Of a stretch of DNA of 64,000 nt, positions 1 through 28,653 are shown piece after piece (position 1 is the first letter of the stretch; each line of letters begins with the position of its first letter). Position numbers and translations under genes: made by a program. Where the stretch lies: the NCBI GenBank assembly GCA_963924555.1, contig OZ004582.1, forward strand, positions 6,882,001-6,946,000. Direction: 5' to 3'. A model generated the notes under the pieces. The model was not told where the DNA came from, did not search any database, and was given only the letters and a program-made list of their open reading frames with translations. This DNA comes from Crambe crambe (taxonomy: Eukaryota > Porifera > Demospongiae > Poecilosclerida > Crambeidae).

Positions 1-212
1 GGGTTGAAGCCCCCCTCAATATTTCCAAGGTGGGGTAGAGCCCCCCCCCCCCCCACCCCACCCAATAATTATTATAAGCCTGATTACATGCCATATACAG
101 TAAGGGCCCTCAAACCCTTTGCACAATTTCTACTTCCTATACAGCCAGCCAAACTAGTCGGCCATATACTGTACAGCCAGCCAAACTAGTCGGCAATATA
201 CTGTCAAACTAG

Positions 213-944
213 TCAGCCAAATACTGTACTAGTCAACCCTATGTAACCTTCATACACTTTTGTGTAGCTTATAGTTCCTAAGACAGCTAGACAATTAGTT
301 ATAGACTCACTATTTGTATACGTATTCCTGAGACAGCATTCCTCATAAGTTCCAAGAAGGAAGACGAACGAGCAGGAGAGCACAACTAATAAAACCGTGG
401 ACACAACGATGCCAATCAATGCATCATTATTAGGAGCCTGTTCAGAACGTGTAATCTAAAAATAAATAAATAAAAACCGAAAAACCTCCAATAAAGACAC
501 TCAAGATATATGGACACAAGCCTTCAGTGTATTATATAGTGGACTCTCTCTAATCTGGTCACCTTGTGAGGCCAGCAAAAGTGTCCTGATTAAAGGGGTG
601 GCCTCATTTCAGGGGTGAATTTATGAAGTATATTATACATTGGCCTCATTTCAGGGGTCCAGATTAGAGAGAGCACTATACATTCTAAAAGTGTTTGGTA
701 CTGGCTGACTGGGTGTAACCTTTTTTTTTTTTATGTGCATATTAGGGGAAATGGCATTATGGATACATTGTAACCAAGTTATAGGAAAGTGGATTCCAAG
801 AATGTGTATAATAGCTAGCTACCTTGAGCTATCAACCCTACATCACTTTTAGAGATGATGTGGTGAGAGAGTCAATCATGGCTGTAATTTATCATGATTC
901 ACTACCCACCAAATCAATAGAGGAAGGGGAGAGAAGGAGGGAGG

Positions 945-1014
<70 letters not shown>

Positions 1015-1667
1015 CAATTAACTAAGGTAATATAATCATACAAGACATTACAGCAACGTTGAGAGTTTTATAGCAACATTGATAATAATGTGGATTAAAT
1101 TTCACTTCATGAATGGATAATAACTTACATTTCTAAGCAATGCATTCACATCTTCAATAGTAAGCATTGATTGAGCATTTGATCCTATTATATTGAAGTA
1201 TAATTATTATTATACATGTAAACCTTTAGCAGGCAACAAGTTAGTATTAATTGTGATAGTACTTGAGAAAAGGGGACGTATGGAGCAAAAATTCGAAACG
1301 GAGTTATTGGTATCATTCTAAAGCTCTTAATCTGGAGATTTATATGGTTTTTAAATCGAATTTATACACCATTTTTTGTTCCCGAGTTGTACTTAATTGA
1401 ATTTTACATCTCATGTACATTTTATATGTGCTTGTAAACTTTATAAGCATTAAAATTTTAACAGCTTTTAATGTTTTGCACATAAGACCCCTTTTATCAC
1501 AATTACTGCCATAATCATCTTGGATATGTAGACAGAGAAGGCAGTTTAGCAGTTTGTATGGTTAGTATCTTGAACTTGGTCTGATCACGATTACCTGATA
1601 TTCGTAGTTGAGTCAGCACTATCAGCATCAGAATGGCCAACACCGAAATACCAACCAGTGTCTTCAT
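213..1667 (-). CDS. Small type I membrane protein A (novel family, 3 exons)
   Basis: Three exons join in phase: 1667-1595, 1184-1129 and 455-213, giving 123 residues. Exon 1 starts MKTLVGISVLAILMLIV, a good signal peptide. Exon 2 encodes only 19 residues (GSNAQSMLTIEDVNALLRN). Exon 3 encodes a short stalk, a membrane helix (IGIVVSTVLLVVLSCSFVFLL) and a tail of about 50 residues with a Cys pair and several tyrosines. Donors GTAATC and GTAAGT and acceptors TAG all fit. The gene at 3432-4687 has the same plan, a 73-nt first exon of identical length and a recognisably similar second exon, which supports both models. I recognise no known family, and the function is unknown. A cell-surface peptide or co-receptor is possible but is inference. 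A GTGAGT inside exon 3 (near 327) could be an alternative donor. Confidence 0.55.
943..1012. repeat. (GA)n microsatellite
   Basis: About 70 bp of nearly pure GA, with one AA interruption, lying in intron 2 of small membrane gene A. Open frames through it are repeat artefacts. Confidence 0.95.
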
Positions 1668-1850
1668 TCTCAATCACTGGTCCTGTCATATGGTAATCAT
1701 TAGATCAAATTAGAGGGCCAGATATCAAGGAAAAGGTATCCATTGTAGGTTGGTTGTCAGAAGGTTTCGGGATATGGCAATCATTAGCATAACAATTAGA
1801 GGACCAGATCAAGGAGAAAGTACTGTCCATTGCAGGTTGGTTATCAGAAA

Positions 1851-1882
<32 letters not shown>

Positions 1883-2359
1883 GGGATAGGTGGCTACGTA
1901 TTATAGTCTCACCAGCACAGACCTGATTCTTTCCATTTTCTTGGGGGGAAAGAATTGGGTCTGACTAGTGGCAATACATGTGATTTGCACAACTGCATGA
2001 ACTTCAGACATGGTTTCTCTGTGGTCCCTACCTCCTTATGGACAACCACCTGAAATCTACAGTGTCCTACTACTATTCCAGAGATTGGCAGCTTATGCCT
2101 AGCTTGGTCAGATTAGTGGTGAGGTTATCTACTAAACTCTAAACCACATTTCACACAAAGATAAACACGCTTGGTTGTAATAACTATCGAGGAAATTTGT
2201 CCAATTCCATGGCTACTCTTATTACAATACATGCGCTGTGTATATACGTAGTTATACTCCCTCATAATAAACTATAGCTTAGAATCCAGTGCTTACTTAG
2301 ACTATAGTAAAGGCCACTTCACCATTATCCAGCTACACCTAGCTAGCTATATTCCAGGT

Positions 2360-2571
2360 GCATAGTTGCCAACCTTCCAAAATCAAAAGGAGGGACATAA
2401 TCCATGATTTTTTTTGAAAAAAATAGGGAAAATTGGACAAAATAGCCAAATTTAGTGCACTATTTTATGTCTTGTTAGAGGGACAACAATAGAAATGCTG
2501 ACATTTTTGGAGGGATAGGCTCTACAAAAGAGGGACTGTCCCTCCAAAATAGGGACGGTTGAAAACTATGC
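2360..2571. mobile_element. Short non-autonomous inverted-repeat element (MITE-like)
   Basis: The left end reads GCATAGTTGCCAACC and the right end is its imperfect complement (GGTTGAAAACTATGC), with inner GAGGGAC/GTCCCTCC complementarity. About 210 bp, no coding capacity. Family assignment is not possible by eye. Confidence 0.5.
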
Positions 2572-3162
2572 TAAAGAGACCACTTAAGGGTTCCTGGCTC
2601 AGAGTCATACTGATAGATATTAATAAGTCATTTCCCTATAAGCCTATAATAGCTAGAAGGGTATGCTGATTAGACAGATTTCACTGGTTAGTAGGCAGAA
2701 CATTGTCACTGTACCTAGCTAGGCTACAACATAGCTAGAACTAAACATAAGCTAGCTAGATAGCTAGATACTATACATTTCTCAATCATATTCATACTTC
2801 AGGCATAGAACCCAAGCCATACTTAAGTTAACACTATACTGACATTCATAAAATTTATAGCTAGGTTTATTTGTAACTGGCTACATGACTTCAGTAGCTG
2901 GCTACATGATTTCACTTACCAAATAGCTGCTGGCTAGATTGTATAACTTGAAACTCTTAGATTGAGAATCTGTTCGAGTTTTTATGACCCTTACGGTTCA
3001 ATAGCCAGGAAGTAGTCAGCTGAAAATTGTCTGTTTATTTCTTACATTCCAAATATAGAAAACCATTCATTCCTAACTTAGTGTAGAATAACTAATGTGT
3101 GACCACTATATCCTTTGGCTTCGTTAGCCTACCTTGTGGCAATGATCTTGCTATTATCACTG

Positions 3163-3163
3163 G

Positions 3164-3217
<54 letters not shown>
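3163..3217. repeat. (ATT)n microsatellite
   Basis: About 18 ATT units. They create polyleucine and polyasparagine frames on opposite strands, which are artefacts. Confidence 0.95.
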
Positions 3218-3431
3218 TATTGTCAGACAGACTTTGTTTTCATGTATCTGGATGAAACACAAGGAATACAAAATATTGAAATTAGCTATAATGATATATA
3301 CGATACACACATGAATTGCTGTAGCGAACTATAATAGTAGCTAATCATCTCCTGTTTGTTGTACTATCTTGCCCAGTTCTCTGAGCTGCTGCAGGATGGT
3401 AGTATATATAAGTATAATTATTGCTAGCCAT

Positions 3432-3613
3432 TTAGTTGAGTGTCACGTTACCAAGTTTCTTGTGGCTGTTTTCGTCGTACACACTGATGATGATAACAGT
3501 CACACAAGCAAATATCACAATACACAAGGTGATAATAGTTATACCAGCCATCTCTCCTCTTGTACTTGGCTTTTGCAGTGATCTGGGGACCTAACCAATG
3601 AGAGAGTAGTCAT

Positions 3614-3700
<87 letters not shown>

Positions 3701-4687
3701 AATTGGTAGAAATGGTAAAGGGTACACAACAGAAAATGCACACACAACACTATATGATTGTGTTTATTATATTGTCTACCCTTTACCTCAAACTTACATC
3801 TCGAAGAAGGTCTGTAACATTAGCCCTGGTCAACAATTGAGCATCAGATCCTAAAAATTATGAAACAGTCATTTATACATTGTTATGCTTATTTCAACAA
3901 ACCAAATTTAACTGAATTATACCTTCTTACTTCCAAGACTAGCTAAAGTATACTGCACTGGTGACCTTTTATAAACATTACCTGAGTTTTCAACTGCATA
4001 TTAGGTTACTGACATGCTAGAGGTGATATGAATTCATTCTCAATATCTATAGGCTACCATATTACAGCTAGCTACATTCTGGAATTCCAAATGGTGCAAT
4101 GTAGTGGAACTTCCAATAAAGAGCTTCAAAATAGGACCAACCTCATGTAAAAAGAGAACAATTTCTTTACAACTGGGTGTGTCCATTTTTTGGAGGTTCC
4201 ATTGGCACTGTATTAAACTTAATACATGTATTATACATAAGTCTGCACCATTGAATTATCAGCCGAAAAAACAGCGATCTTTTGATCTTATTACAGCCAC
4301 AGAATATGATAAACTACATCCCCAGACTTCAAGTAGCTATTAGGATAGCCTAGCTATAATGCATTGTAGACTCCTTCCCCCAAATCCAATTTTTTAATAG
4401 AGTCTCCTTGACCTACACTAGCTACTTTTTGCAGGGGTGGCTCAGCTAACAAAGTAAGTTCGGCCACCAAAGGGAAGAAGAGGAATGAGGAGAGCCAAGT
4501 TTGAACTATGTTGGTGCCACCCAGTTTAGCTCACACCCTGCTGCCTACGCTTTGCATGATTAGCTCCTCCCAAACGGCTAACTTGGTAGCTAGCTAGCCG
4601 GCTAGTGATCTTACCTAACGTTTGAAGCTGCAATAATGCTATTATGGTCATTAGAGTGAACACTGAAGCCTGTAAAACACAACACAT
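3432..4687 (-). CDS. Small type I membrane protein B (paralog of A, 3 exons)
   Basis: Exons 4687-4615, 3850-3798 and 3590-3432 join in phase to give 94 residues. Exon 1 (MCCVLQASVFTLMTIIALLQ) is a signal peptide. Exon 2 encodes 18 residues, GSDAQLLTRANVTDLLRD, matching the 19-residue exon of gene A in its GS-AQ start and its LLR ending. Exon 3 has a short basic stalk, a membrane helix (AGITIITLCIVIFACVTVII) and a tail of about 20 residues with SVYDENSHKK. I chose the ATG at 4687, not the in-frame one at 4792, because it gives a clean signal peptide and the same 73-nt exon 1 as gene A. Intron 2 contains a CT/CA microsatellite. No known family; function unknown. Confidence 0.6.
3616..3700. repeat. 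(CT)n-(CA)n compound microsatellite
   Basis: About 67 bp of CT followed by about 18 bp of CA, inside intron 2 of small membrane gene B. Confidence 0.95.
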
Positions 4688-5034
4688 CTTGGGCTTGGAC
4701 TCGGACTCACTCGCGGTCAAAAGTAGGCGTGTCTGTGCATTTAGCTCATGCGCATGCGCGCGGATATTGACGACCCTTTCCATACGATCCATTGTTTTAA
4801 GTTTAGTCTTATGCCAAAAAAAATTAATGGTTAAAAAAGTATTTTGAGAATGTAGCTAAAAGATTATAAAGCATATCATGATGGATGAGAGCTGACTATT
4901 ACTGCTATTCGTAAATACAATGAAAGAATAAAATATTTTTTTAGTGATAACTGTTTAATAATTATTATAGATACTTCTATGGTCCAGGTTTTTTGTATCT
5001 CCAAAAAAATCCCCTGCAAGAAAAGGAAGTATTC
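4688..5034. promoter_or_regulatory. Promoter region of small membrane gene B with NRF1-like palindrome
   Basis: The palindromic ATGCGCATGCGCGC at 4748-4761 lies about 60 bp upstream of the chosen ATG on the minus strand. It matches the GCGCATGCGC core known as an NRF1 site in animals. The remaining bases separate this gene from the 3' end of the LRP-like gene (stop at 5035) and show nothing else. Confidence 0.4.
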
Positions 5035-19531
<14,497 letters not shown>

Positions 19532-20684
19532 TATCTTATAAGCCTCTAAAAGTTCTGGTTAGGTTACTATGAGTAGCTAGTACAGAGTAAAAATAAGTGA
19601 TCATGTAATAAGTTCAGATTGTTCAATTCAGATGAAGACTGATGCTGCAACATGCATCAGACCCAGCCCTTTTATACTAAAATTACATAGCTTTTTGTTT
19701 ATATTATGAAGGCATACTATATTGACTATATCTGATTGACTATTGGCACATTCTTCACTTGAGACTGACATGCTGCCAACTTTCCGGCACAGTAACTATA
19801 TAATGTCAATCTGTTACGTAGCCAACGCTTGCTATGGGAGTTCCCTAACATCATTTTGTGTCCATATGCAACAGTGTAACTATGGATATGATGTTCTGCA
19901 AGTTTATTTAATCTCTATAATATATCATAGAACTTGAGTTCCATCTATTATGATTGCAACCATCTGCTTCCATCTTGCGTCAATATTGAGACGGAACAGC
20001 CAATAGCTATTAATAGGTAGTTATCTTCACGTCATACGTAAATCCCAACTTTGGAAAGAACCTAGCTACAAACGTGCTTTGTATACTGCTTCGTTACTGA
20101 AAGTATTTTGACTTCTGATATCCAACTGTACGCATTTGATAGTTATCAGTACATATTTTTGTTCTCTATAAACATTTGAAAACAGTTTATCAGATTATAG
20201 GTAGGTAAACCAACTTCTTATTTAGAAGTGAACGTAATAGCTAATATGAATACAAATGACCCTAGGATAACAAGGTTCCTTACACAAGAAGCGAGATGTA
20301 GTGAGCTGTGCAAGAACTTGCAGCTCTGATGTAAAAATTTTGGAGAGAGAGAGCCTATATAGCTACCAAGGGGGATTTATAGCCTAAAGGGGAAAAGGTC
20401 AGGATTTGGGAAGAAAACATTATAGCCAGTTTGGAGTCTAGGACTCACTGACTCATCCTACAAAAGTAGCTTGCATGGCATCCAACTGCCCGGCTGGGCT
20501 TTCAATCTTGGCCTAGCTCATAATTAGTCAGCAGTAACGTCCCCAAACATCGAATTGAAACCGCGAAACACAGAATTCCAGTAGATCTAGTCATGCGCAA
20601 ACCAAGAAAATTAAAAGAAGTGGGCGTACGCGTCACCATGGGACACACCTCTCGATCTCTGATCTATGCTTGGTGACTATTATT
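19532..20684. promoter_or_regulatory. Divergent intergenic region between LRP-like and Ig-FN3 receptor genes
   Basis: About 1.15 kb separates the two start codons, which face away from each other. There is no coding exon. It probably contains both promoters; I see no clear TATA or palindromic element. Confidence 0.45.
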
Positions 20685-22559
20685 ATGACATGTCCGTTGC
20701 TAATAATTCTGTTAGCTTTGCAGGTATTCAGTGGATCACCGTCAATAAGTAAGCCAAGGTGACCAGATCTCAGAGTTCCATGAATACCCTTCTTTTAACT
20801 GCTAATAATGTTTTGATATAAAATATGGTATCTACTCCATGTATAAATTTCACAACTAAAGTGGAACCTCTGATAAAAGGACACTCCGAAAATAGGATAA
20901 ACCTCCCAACAAAGGACAATCTTATCTAGCAATAGCAGCTGATAGCTATAGCTATAAGGTGGTAAGGCAGGGGAATTATGAGGGTGAGGCAATTCCATCA
21001 TTAATTTATTGTTTCTCTGACTAGACCGATTGGAATATCACTATTTTTTACGGTATCAGAATAGCCATGGACTCTCAGATTCGCCCTGCCTTAATCACCT
21101 TTACACTCTAAATAACCTCCTCTCAGCAAAGGATAAAAGGAGGATCAATCATTCGGAGGTTCCACTGCTATGCAACCTGTCCAGTGTCCATTCATTATTT
21201 TTCTTGCATAGTCACATCACCCTATGGCAGAGTATGCAAAAGTGAGAGGATTATTATACACTGTGCAGCTGATTATTATGTCCAGTGGAGAAGTAATGAA
21301 ACCACAATTGTTATATTTCAAGTGCTGACTAACTATCCCGGAGATGTAGTGAGTAGAGAAGGATATACAAGCACATTTGTCAGTAGGAATGGGATCCGAG
21401 TCAACTCCTCTCTTGAGTATTATGCTAATGATGGAGTAGAGGTAACATGTGAAGGTCATTCTGAAACTTCATCATATTCTCATCCAATTTCTCAGTGTAA
21501 GATAGAGACTTACATAGACAGCTATAGCCAATTGTCCAAATTAATAAAATTTTAGTTCAAATGAATTTGTACAAAATTAGTGCTTTTGGTTTATTTGCTA
21601 ATTTTTTTTGTCCTATACGTATTATGCAGTGCCTGAGGCATTCCATATTTCTTCATTTATTTTTGAAGGAAATATCTACCACATACATTGGACCAAACCA
21701 AGCAATACAGGAATGTATAACTTCAGAAACTGCACAGTCACAGCAAAGAATGAGAATGATGGCAGTCTTAATGTATACAGAATCTCTGATGAAGATGTAA
21801 CAGAGATTTATCTCAAGTTAAATGGCACTCGTTATGTTTTTAATATAGCCACATTTGATTCATGCAATCAGAGCAGAGAAATATCAGTTCTTTATAGTGC
21901 AGGGGAGCATAGATCAAGAGAGGAACCAAATTGTTATGGATACTGTGAGTTTGAGTTGATGATTCATTACTGTGGGTAGAGTAGCTAATTCGACAAAATT
22001 ACACTAACATTCTGGTAAAGGGTTAATGGACATACCAGGAAAATGGGTAGGTATAGATTATTAATTGTTAATGTATTTTCAGCCCCAAAGTAGCTATAGT
22101 TAATTTTTGGGTGCAAAAGATTCAACTTATCATTTTACACTTTTTTTTCTTTTTTTTTTTCACATTTCAGTGGCTGGTGTTATTATCCTGGCAGTGTTTC
22201 TTGCAATGTCTCTAGTGGCAGTGGTTGTTGGATTTCTGACTGTTATGAGTAGACAGAATGTGATGATAGTGTAGCCAACTAGCCAAGGACTATAGCTAGC
22301 TATTAGACTCATGATGTTTTGCCTCATTTTTATACCATTGCAGTCAGACATACGTAGCTATAGCAACAATTTCTTTATCAGAGAGTGCGCTAGCACTCTC
22401 TAAGTAGGGATGGCCGGTCAAAGGTCATAAGGCTGTATAAACTAAAAACTCTTCTTTCTCTTCTACCCTTACTCTACAGGTTCTCAGAAGGCTACAGTGA
22501 ATTATTACATCTACAAAGAAGAGAGGAGAATGTTAAAAGACCAAAAATTCATTCGCTAA
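20685..22559 (+). CDS. Ig-FN3 single-pass membrane protein
   Basis: Exons in phase: 20685-20748 (signal peptide, MTCPLLIILLALQVFSG), 21212-21496 (Ig-like domain, two Cys bracketing Q-W-R and VEVTCEG), 21630-21944 (FN3-like domain: IYHIHWTKP, YVFNIATFDSC) and 22171 onward (membrane helix GVIILAVFLAMSLVAVVVGF). Two ends are possible. Read through, the frame stops at 22274 after SRQNVMIV. If a GTAGAC donor at 22249 is used, the exon 22480-22559 adds a tail with Tyr-Tyr-Ile-Tyr and basic residues; the phase fits exactly. Residues 1-21 are signal, 22-116 Ig, 117-221 FN3. Resembles adhesion or immune-type receptors; no ligand can be inferred. It lies head to head with the LRP-like receptor. Confidence 0.7.
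20857..21172. mobile_element. GTGGAACCTC inverted-repeat element inside intron 1 of the Ig-FN3 gene
   Basis: Left end AGTGGAACCTCTGATAAAAGGACAC, right end ATTCGGAGGTTCCACTG, in inverted orientation. The same ends occur in a compact copy at 56984-57118, so this copy probably carries an internal insertion or expansion. Confidence 0.5.
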
Positions 22560-24970
22560 CATGAGAAAAAAACGATGTCTAAAATTGACTTTTGTTCTTT
22601 TTCTTTATAATAATAATAATAATAAGATCGACGTACCGGCTTACTGGCTATAGTCATCAAAATTCTGCTTTGGCCATCTGTTAGAGCGGCACCTAGAGGC
22701 TGATCTTTTGCTATTAGTTTTGACTAAGGCTCTACTTCACTATTCGAGCACTCGGAACACTAGCTAAATCTTTCGACGCCATTTTGAAGCGCATGTCGGT
22801 AGGGGGCGGGGTTATGGGCGGAGCCACGTAAGCTTCTTAAGTTTAGCTAGCTAAGCTTAGCTAGGTCTTCAGTTTAATCGTTTAGCTAGCTATTTATTCT
22901 TATCTGATGATGTTCCAGTCACTCCTTGCTGAATTACAGTGCTCACCCTCAATTCTTTTATACATACACAAACTAATATTCAACTTCAAGAACTAAGAAA
23001 AGAACTAAGAAAAAAGGATAGAAACAAGTGAGTGCAAAAAATTTCTTCTAAATAAAAAGGTTAAGTAGGGATAGCCTAAAATCTAGCTGGGCTATATAAT
23101 GTACTGCAGCCTCGTATGAATACAATCCCTACTTTTACAACTGCTATAGCTAGCTATAGGTAGTGGATGTAAATGTAGGGATTGTATTCATACGAGGCTG
23201 CAGTACATTATATAGCCCAGCTAGATTTTAGGCTATCCTACTTAACCTTTTTATTTAGAAGAAATTTTTTGCACTCACTTGTACAATGTAGTAGCTACAT
23301 AGTTTTGGAGATCTAAAGGAACGATCTCTAACTTCCACAGTCAGTCCTGGGCATGACTTTCTTGTTGGAAATCCCCTTTTATGCAATTTTGAGTGGTCCG
23401 GTGTTCATTTTCGGATAGCAGTGTGAATTTTGCAAAAATGGGTGATTAAGGTGTGTGGTGTTTCGTAGGTGGGATATATAAAAGTGGTCCCGGGTGAAAA
23501 CTGGACCAACGTTCAACTGGAGTGATGGATACACCCCTGGAAGATCATGCAAGGTTATTTGTAGAAATTGTAGCTAGTTATTCTTATATAGAGACAGAAA
23601 TCAAGCCAGTAACTCGTAATTCATACCTTTGACTCATATACCTTCCTGAGCATGTCATGTAAGATCATGACTCTCTCCACACTCTAGTTCTAGCTACATA
23701 ACCTATTTTATATCTGGAGCAATTTTCAGCATTCTAAGAAAAGAGCAACAATACTTAGCTGACTCCTACCCTACTCTCATCAGGCTAAAGTTCTTAATAT
23801 TAAATGTACAATATATCCGTATGAATGTACGAAATTAGACCCAACTTCTAGCCCTTCCTCCTCGTCTGGGAGGACTGGGAATCTCAAGTCTGGAATTGAG
23901 GCAGCCCTCCAATACACATTACTCATGCAAAGTCACTGCTAATCTTTGCAAAAATCATCACACAAATACATGAGTTCACATAATTTTAATTATGAGGACA
24001 GTTGTGACCAAAAAATGGAAGTCATGCAAGAAAGACACTAAGAGGCCGACTATCCATCCATCTGAAACGTGCAATGGAGCTTGGGAGTGAGGGGGGGGGG
24101 GGGGGGGGGGCTTCCTCCTGGCTATCTGTGATACCTCTGGCTTTGCATTGCATAAAGTGCAGTTCAAGATGCACTGTGTTTGAGATACAACTGGCTTCCA
24201 CAAAATTTGCCCACAACATGTGCCTGCAACAAACCCAACTCAGGCACAATGAACTGAGTGATTATACTGCTGCAAGATTGTCCGCGGTACATTAACATCT
24301 GTATATAACCCCATCTACGAGCCAAGAGACTTTCAACCTTACCTCCACTAATACTGAAGATGGTGATTGAGATGATGTGAGTGCACAGGGCTTCTGGGGG
24401 GACCATTATCAGAGAGCCTATTTTGATATCAAAGTGTTTAACCTAACTCTACCTGTTGTCGGAACCTCCAGTTGGGGGCAATGCATCAGAGAGGTTGAAC
24501 TAATTTTACTCCATTGATTTCTTCACCACTGGTGAAATGTCAAAGATGACCACCACCACATACAAACAACTTGCATTATTACTTGCTACCAAGGCTGAAG
24601 CATGATCAGCCTTACTGCACTGTCATGGTATGGCTGAGAGTTAATACCTCTTTCTGCATCAGCCATTACATGCCTATGGGAGCACAATCATCATCAGGGG
24701 TGAAGATTTAATCACCATTGGACTTGGCCATTGGATAGGGACAGATGCCTGTAGTGTAATTCTCCAAGCTCCTGCCTAGCTAAAATCCCTCCTTTCCCCT
24801 TTCGGTACTTAGCTATAGGATTAAAAAGATTAATTAGAGCAGCAGAAATTCAAAGAGATACACTAGCTAAGAGATGTAGCACTGCCTAGTCTAAAGACTT
24901 AGGCTAGAACTCAAAATTTCAGACTGACACAAAAAATGAAATTATAATCTTTCATGTAGTCTTTATTTTT
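22560..24970. other. Gene-free, repeat-bearing spacer
   Basis: Contains a short TAA microsatellite near 22608-22625, the fold-back element at 23024-23282 and a poly-G run at 24091-24110. No supported coding exon. Confidence 0.55.
23024..23282. mobile_element. Fold-back element, family 1 (copy 1)
   Basis: A near-perfect inverted repeat. The left arm begins ACAAGTGAGTGCAAAAAATT and the right arm ends with the complement AATTTTTTGCACTCACTTGT. Arms of about 115 bp surround a short TAGCTAGC-rich loop. A second full copy is at 30850-31118 and a partial one at 31790-31886. Non-coding; the long arms would form a hairpin if transcribed. Confidence 0.75.
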
Positions 24971-26531
24971 TTCAGAAGAGTAACGGATCTAATTGTGGCT
25001 AGTTTCCACTGTGAAGATCAATTTAATGCTATATGTGAAGAAAGAAAGCAATTCCACTAAACTGGAGTTTTCACAGAAGATACCCCATCAGTTCAAATGA
25101 TTGACAAAAATTTTACCCAGAAAGATTTATTAATTCTTTTAGAACACTTGTTTATAGTAGCTGATTTAGGAAAAGGAAAATACTTCATGCCATGCTGTGT
25201 TCTACCGTCTGAAACAAAAGCTACTTATGAATATTTGAGTGAATTATGAGAGCAAATGGTAATATCATTTTGTCCCCTAGGGGACTCTTTTGTGCTTTGA
25301 TAGTATTTCTGGCAAGAAAATGCTTCTGGTTACTAAGGGAGATGAATTCTCTCATCGAAATTTATTTCGATTCAAAATTCATCCAAAAAGTCAGGATCCA
25401 TTTAGTCTTTCACTTGGAACGCTTATTTTAGTGGACATGAATTCACATATCGACATCTACACAACGTGTCCAGATAATTCTCTCTACCCTGATATTCGAA
25501 GAGCTGTTCAAAGTGGTCTTGTGGAAGCTTGTGACAATATGTCATACTCCTTTGAAGAGCTTGGTATCGAGTGTGGACTTCCATGCAGAAAGTCAGTAGA
25601 TGGAAGCCACAAGCATACCCTATGATGACCGCAGGAAAATCTGGACAGAAAGATGCTCTACATGTAGAGAAGGACGTAGTACTCCTTTGACATGGGGAAG
25701 AGCAGTGTGGTTCCATGAGAGTGAGCCAAACCAAAGTGAGCTGTTAGATTTCATTGTTTCCATTCACGCAAGACTGCTGCATGTAAGTAACCATTAATCG
25801 TGCATGTGGGAAATTTTTTTGATAACATATACAGGGTTTCATCGAATTTCACCTTGGGGGGAAGCTAGGCCCACACAAAGCAAAAAGCCGAAAAAGCTTC
25901 TCTGAAGTATCCCAAATTGGTCCTTATTACTCCCTTTGGTGACTATAAGTACAACCTGTAGTCACCAAAGGGAGTAGCCTTGGGGGGAAGTTGGTTAGTT
26001 TGTGGGGAAGCTTCCCCCCTGCACCCCCAGTAGATTAAACCCTGATATGAAAATACTTTGATTTGCAAACCATGAAGAATTCACTGTAATAATAGTACAT
26101 AAAATCCTCCTTGTTAAATTTGTATGACTCCCCCCACATCAGCTCCAACTAGCTACTATGTAAACTGATGCACGAAATGGACTTCAGAATAATCATGTTC
26201 CCCAAAGGTTATCCATAATTTCTGTGATTTCATGTAGCTAGGCAGCAGTATAACTCCTCAATCCACTGTACATCCCACTCTCCTACTCTTGTGCCATAAA
26301 ATCTCTCCAAATACTAATAAATGCTGTAAATCTGGAAATGACCTTTACTGAAATCGAACGAATCGCTATAGAAAGTGGAGAGAAGATATCAGATTGGTTC
26401 ATAAGAGTATTTAATTTATGGGAGAAACATGAAAGGCTACCATACACATGGGATACTATAGTAAATGCACTGAAGTTCCCTAATGTCAGCGAAAATAACC
26501 TTGCACAAGCAATAAGTCAGAAGTATTTGTA
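24971..26531 (+). pseudogene. Decayed copy of the Roc/COR-death-domain gene
   Basis: Closely matches the 3' part of the intact exon from about 44864 onward: RRVTDLIVASFHCE, QKDLLILLEHLFIVADLGKG, ALIVFLARKCFWLL, LVDMNSHIDIYTTC, then a death domain at 26338-26531 (MTFTEIERIAIESGEKISDW). Breaks: a TAA inside KQFH at about 25057-25059, a frameshift near EYLSE with loss of about 35 bp near 25245-25280, and small indels near 25600. The AG acceptor before the death-domain exon of the intact gene is absent here. The GTPase and everything upstream are missing. It is a partial 3' duplicate in the same orientation as its parent. Confidence 0.85.
25832..26044. mobile_element. CAGGGTTT inverted-repeat element with internal palindrome (copy 1)
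   Basis: Terminal CAGGGTTTCATC and AAACCCTG, with an inner palindrome at 25928-25976 (TACTCCCTTTGGTGAC ... GTCACCAAAGGGAGTA). It lies between the COR-like and death-domain parts of the pseudogene. A relative is at 46771-46992. Confidence 0.6.
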
Positions 26532-26627
26532 AATATCATTTTTTGTATATTAGCTCCATGCATAATTCATGTTGTTGCAACATTTCCTGCATAGTTGCTG
26601 CTTGCTCCTTAAGTTAGCTGAACTTTT

Positions 26628-28653
<2,026 letters not shown>

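Larger units (their letters stand above)
1668..3431. other. Intergenic spacer between the two small membrane genes
   Basis: No coding exon was found. It holds a T-run then G-run at about 1851-1885, a short inverted-repeat element at 2360-2571 and an ATT microsatellite at 3163-3217. The rest is A+T-rich with TAGCTAGC stretches. Confidence 0.6.

Noticed and set aside
3092-3314. Polyasparagine and polyleucine frames
   Set aside because: Translation of an ATT microsatellite on the two strands.
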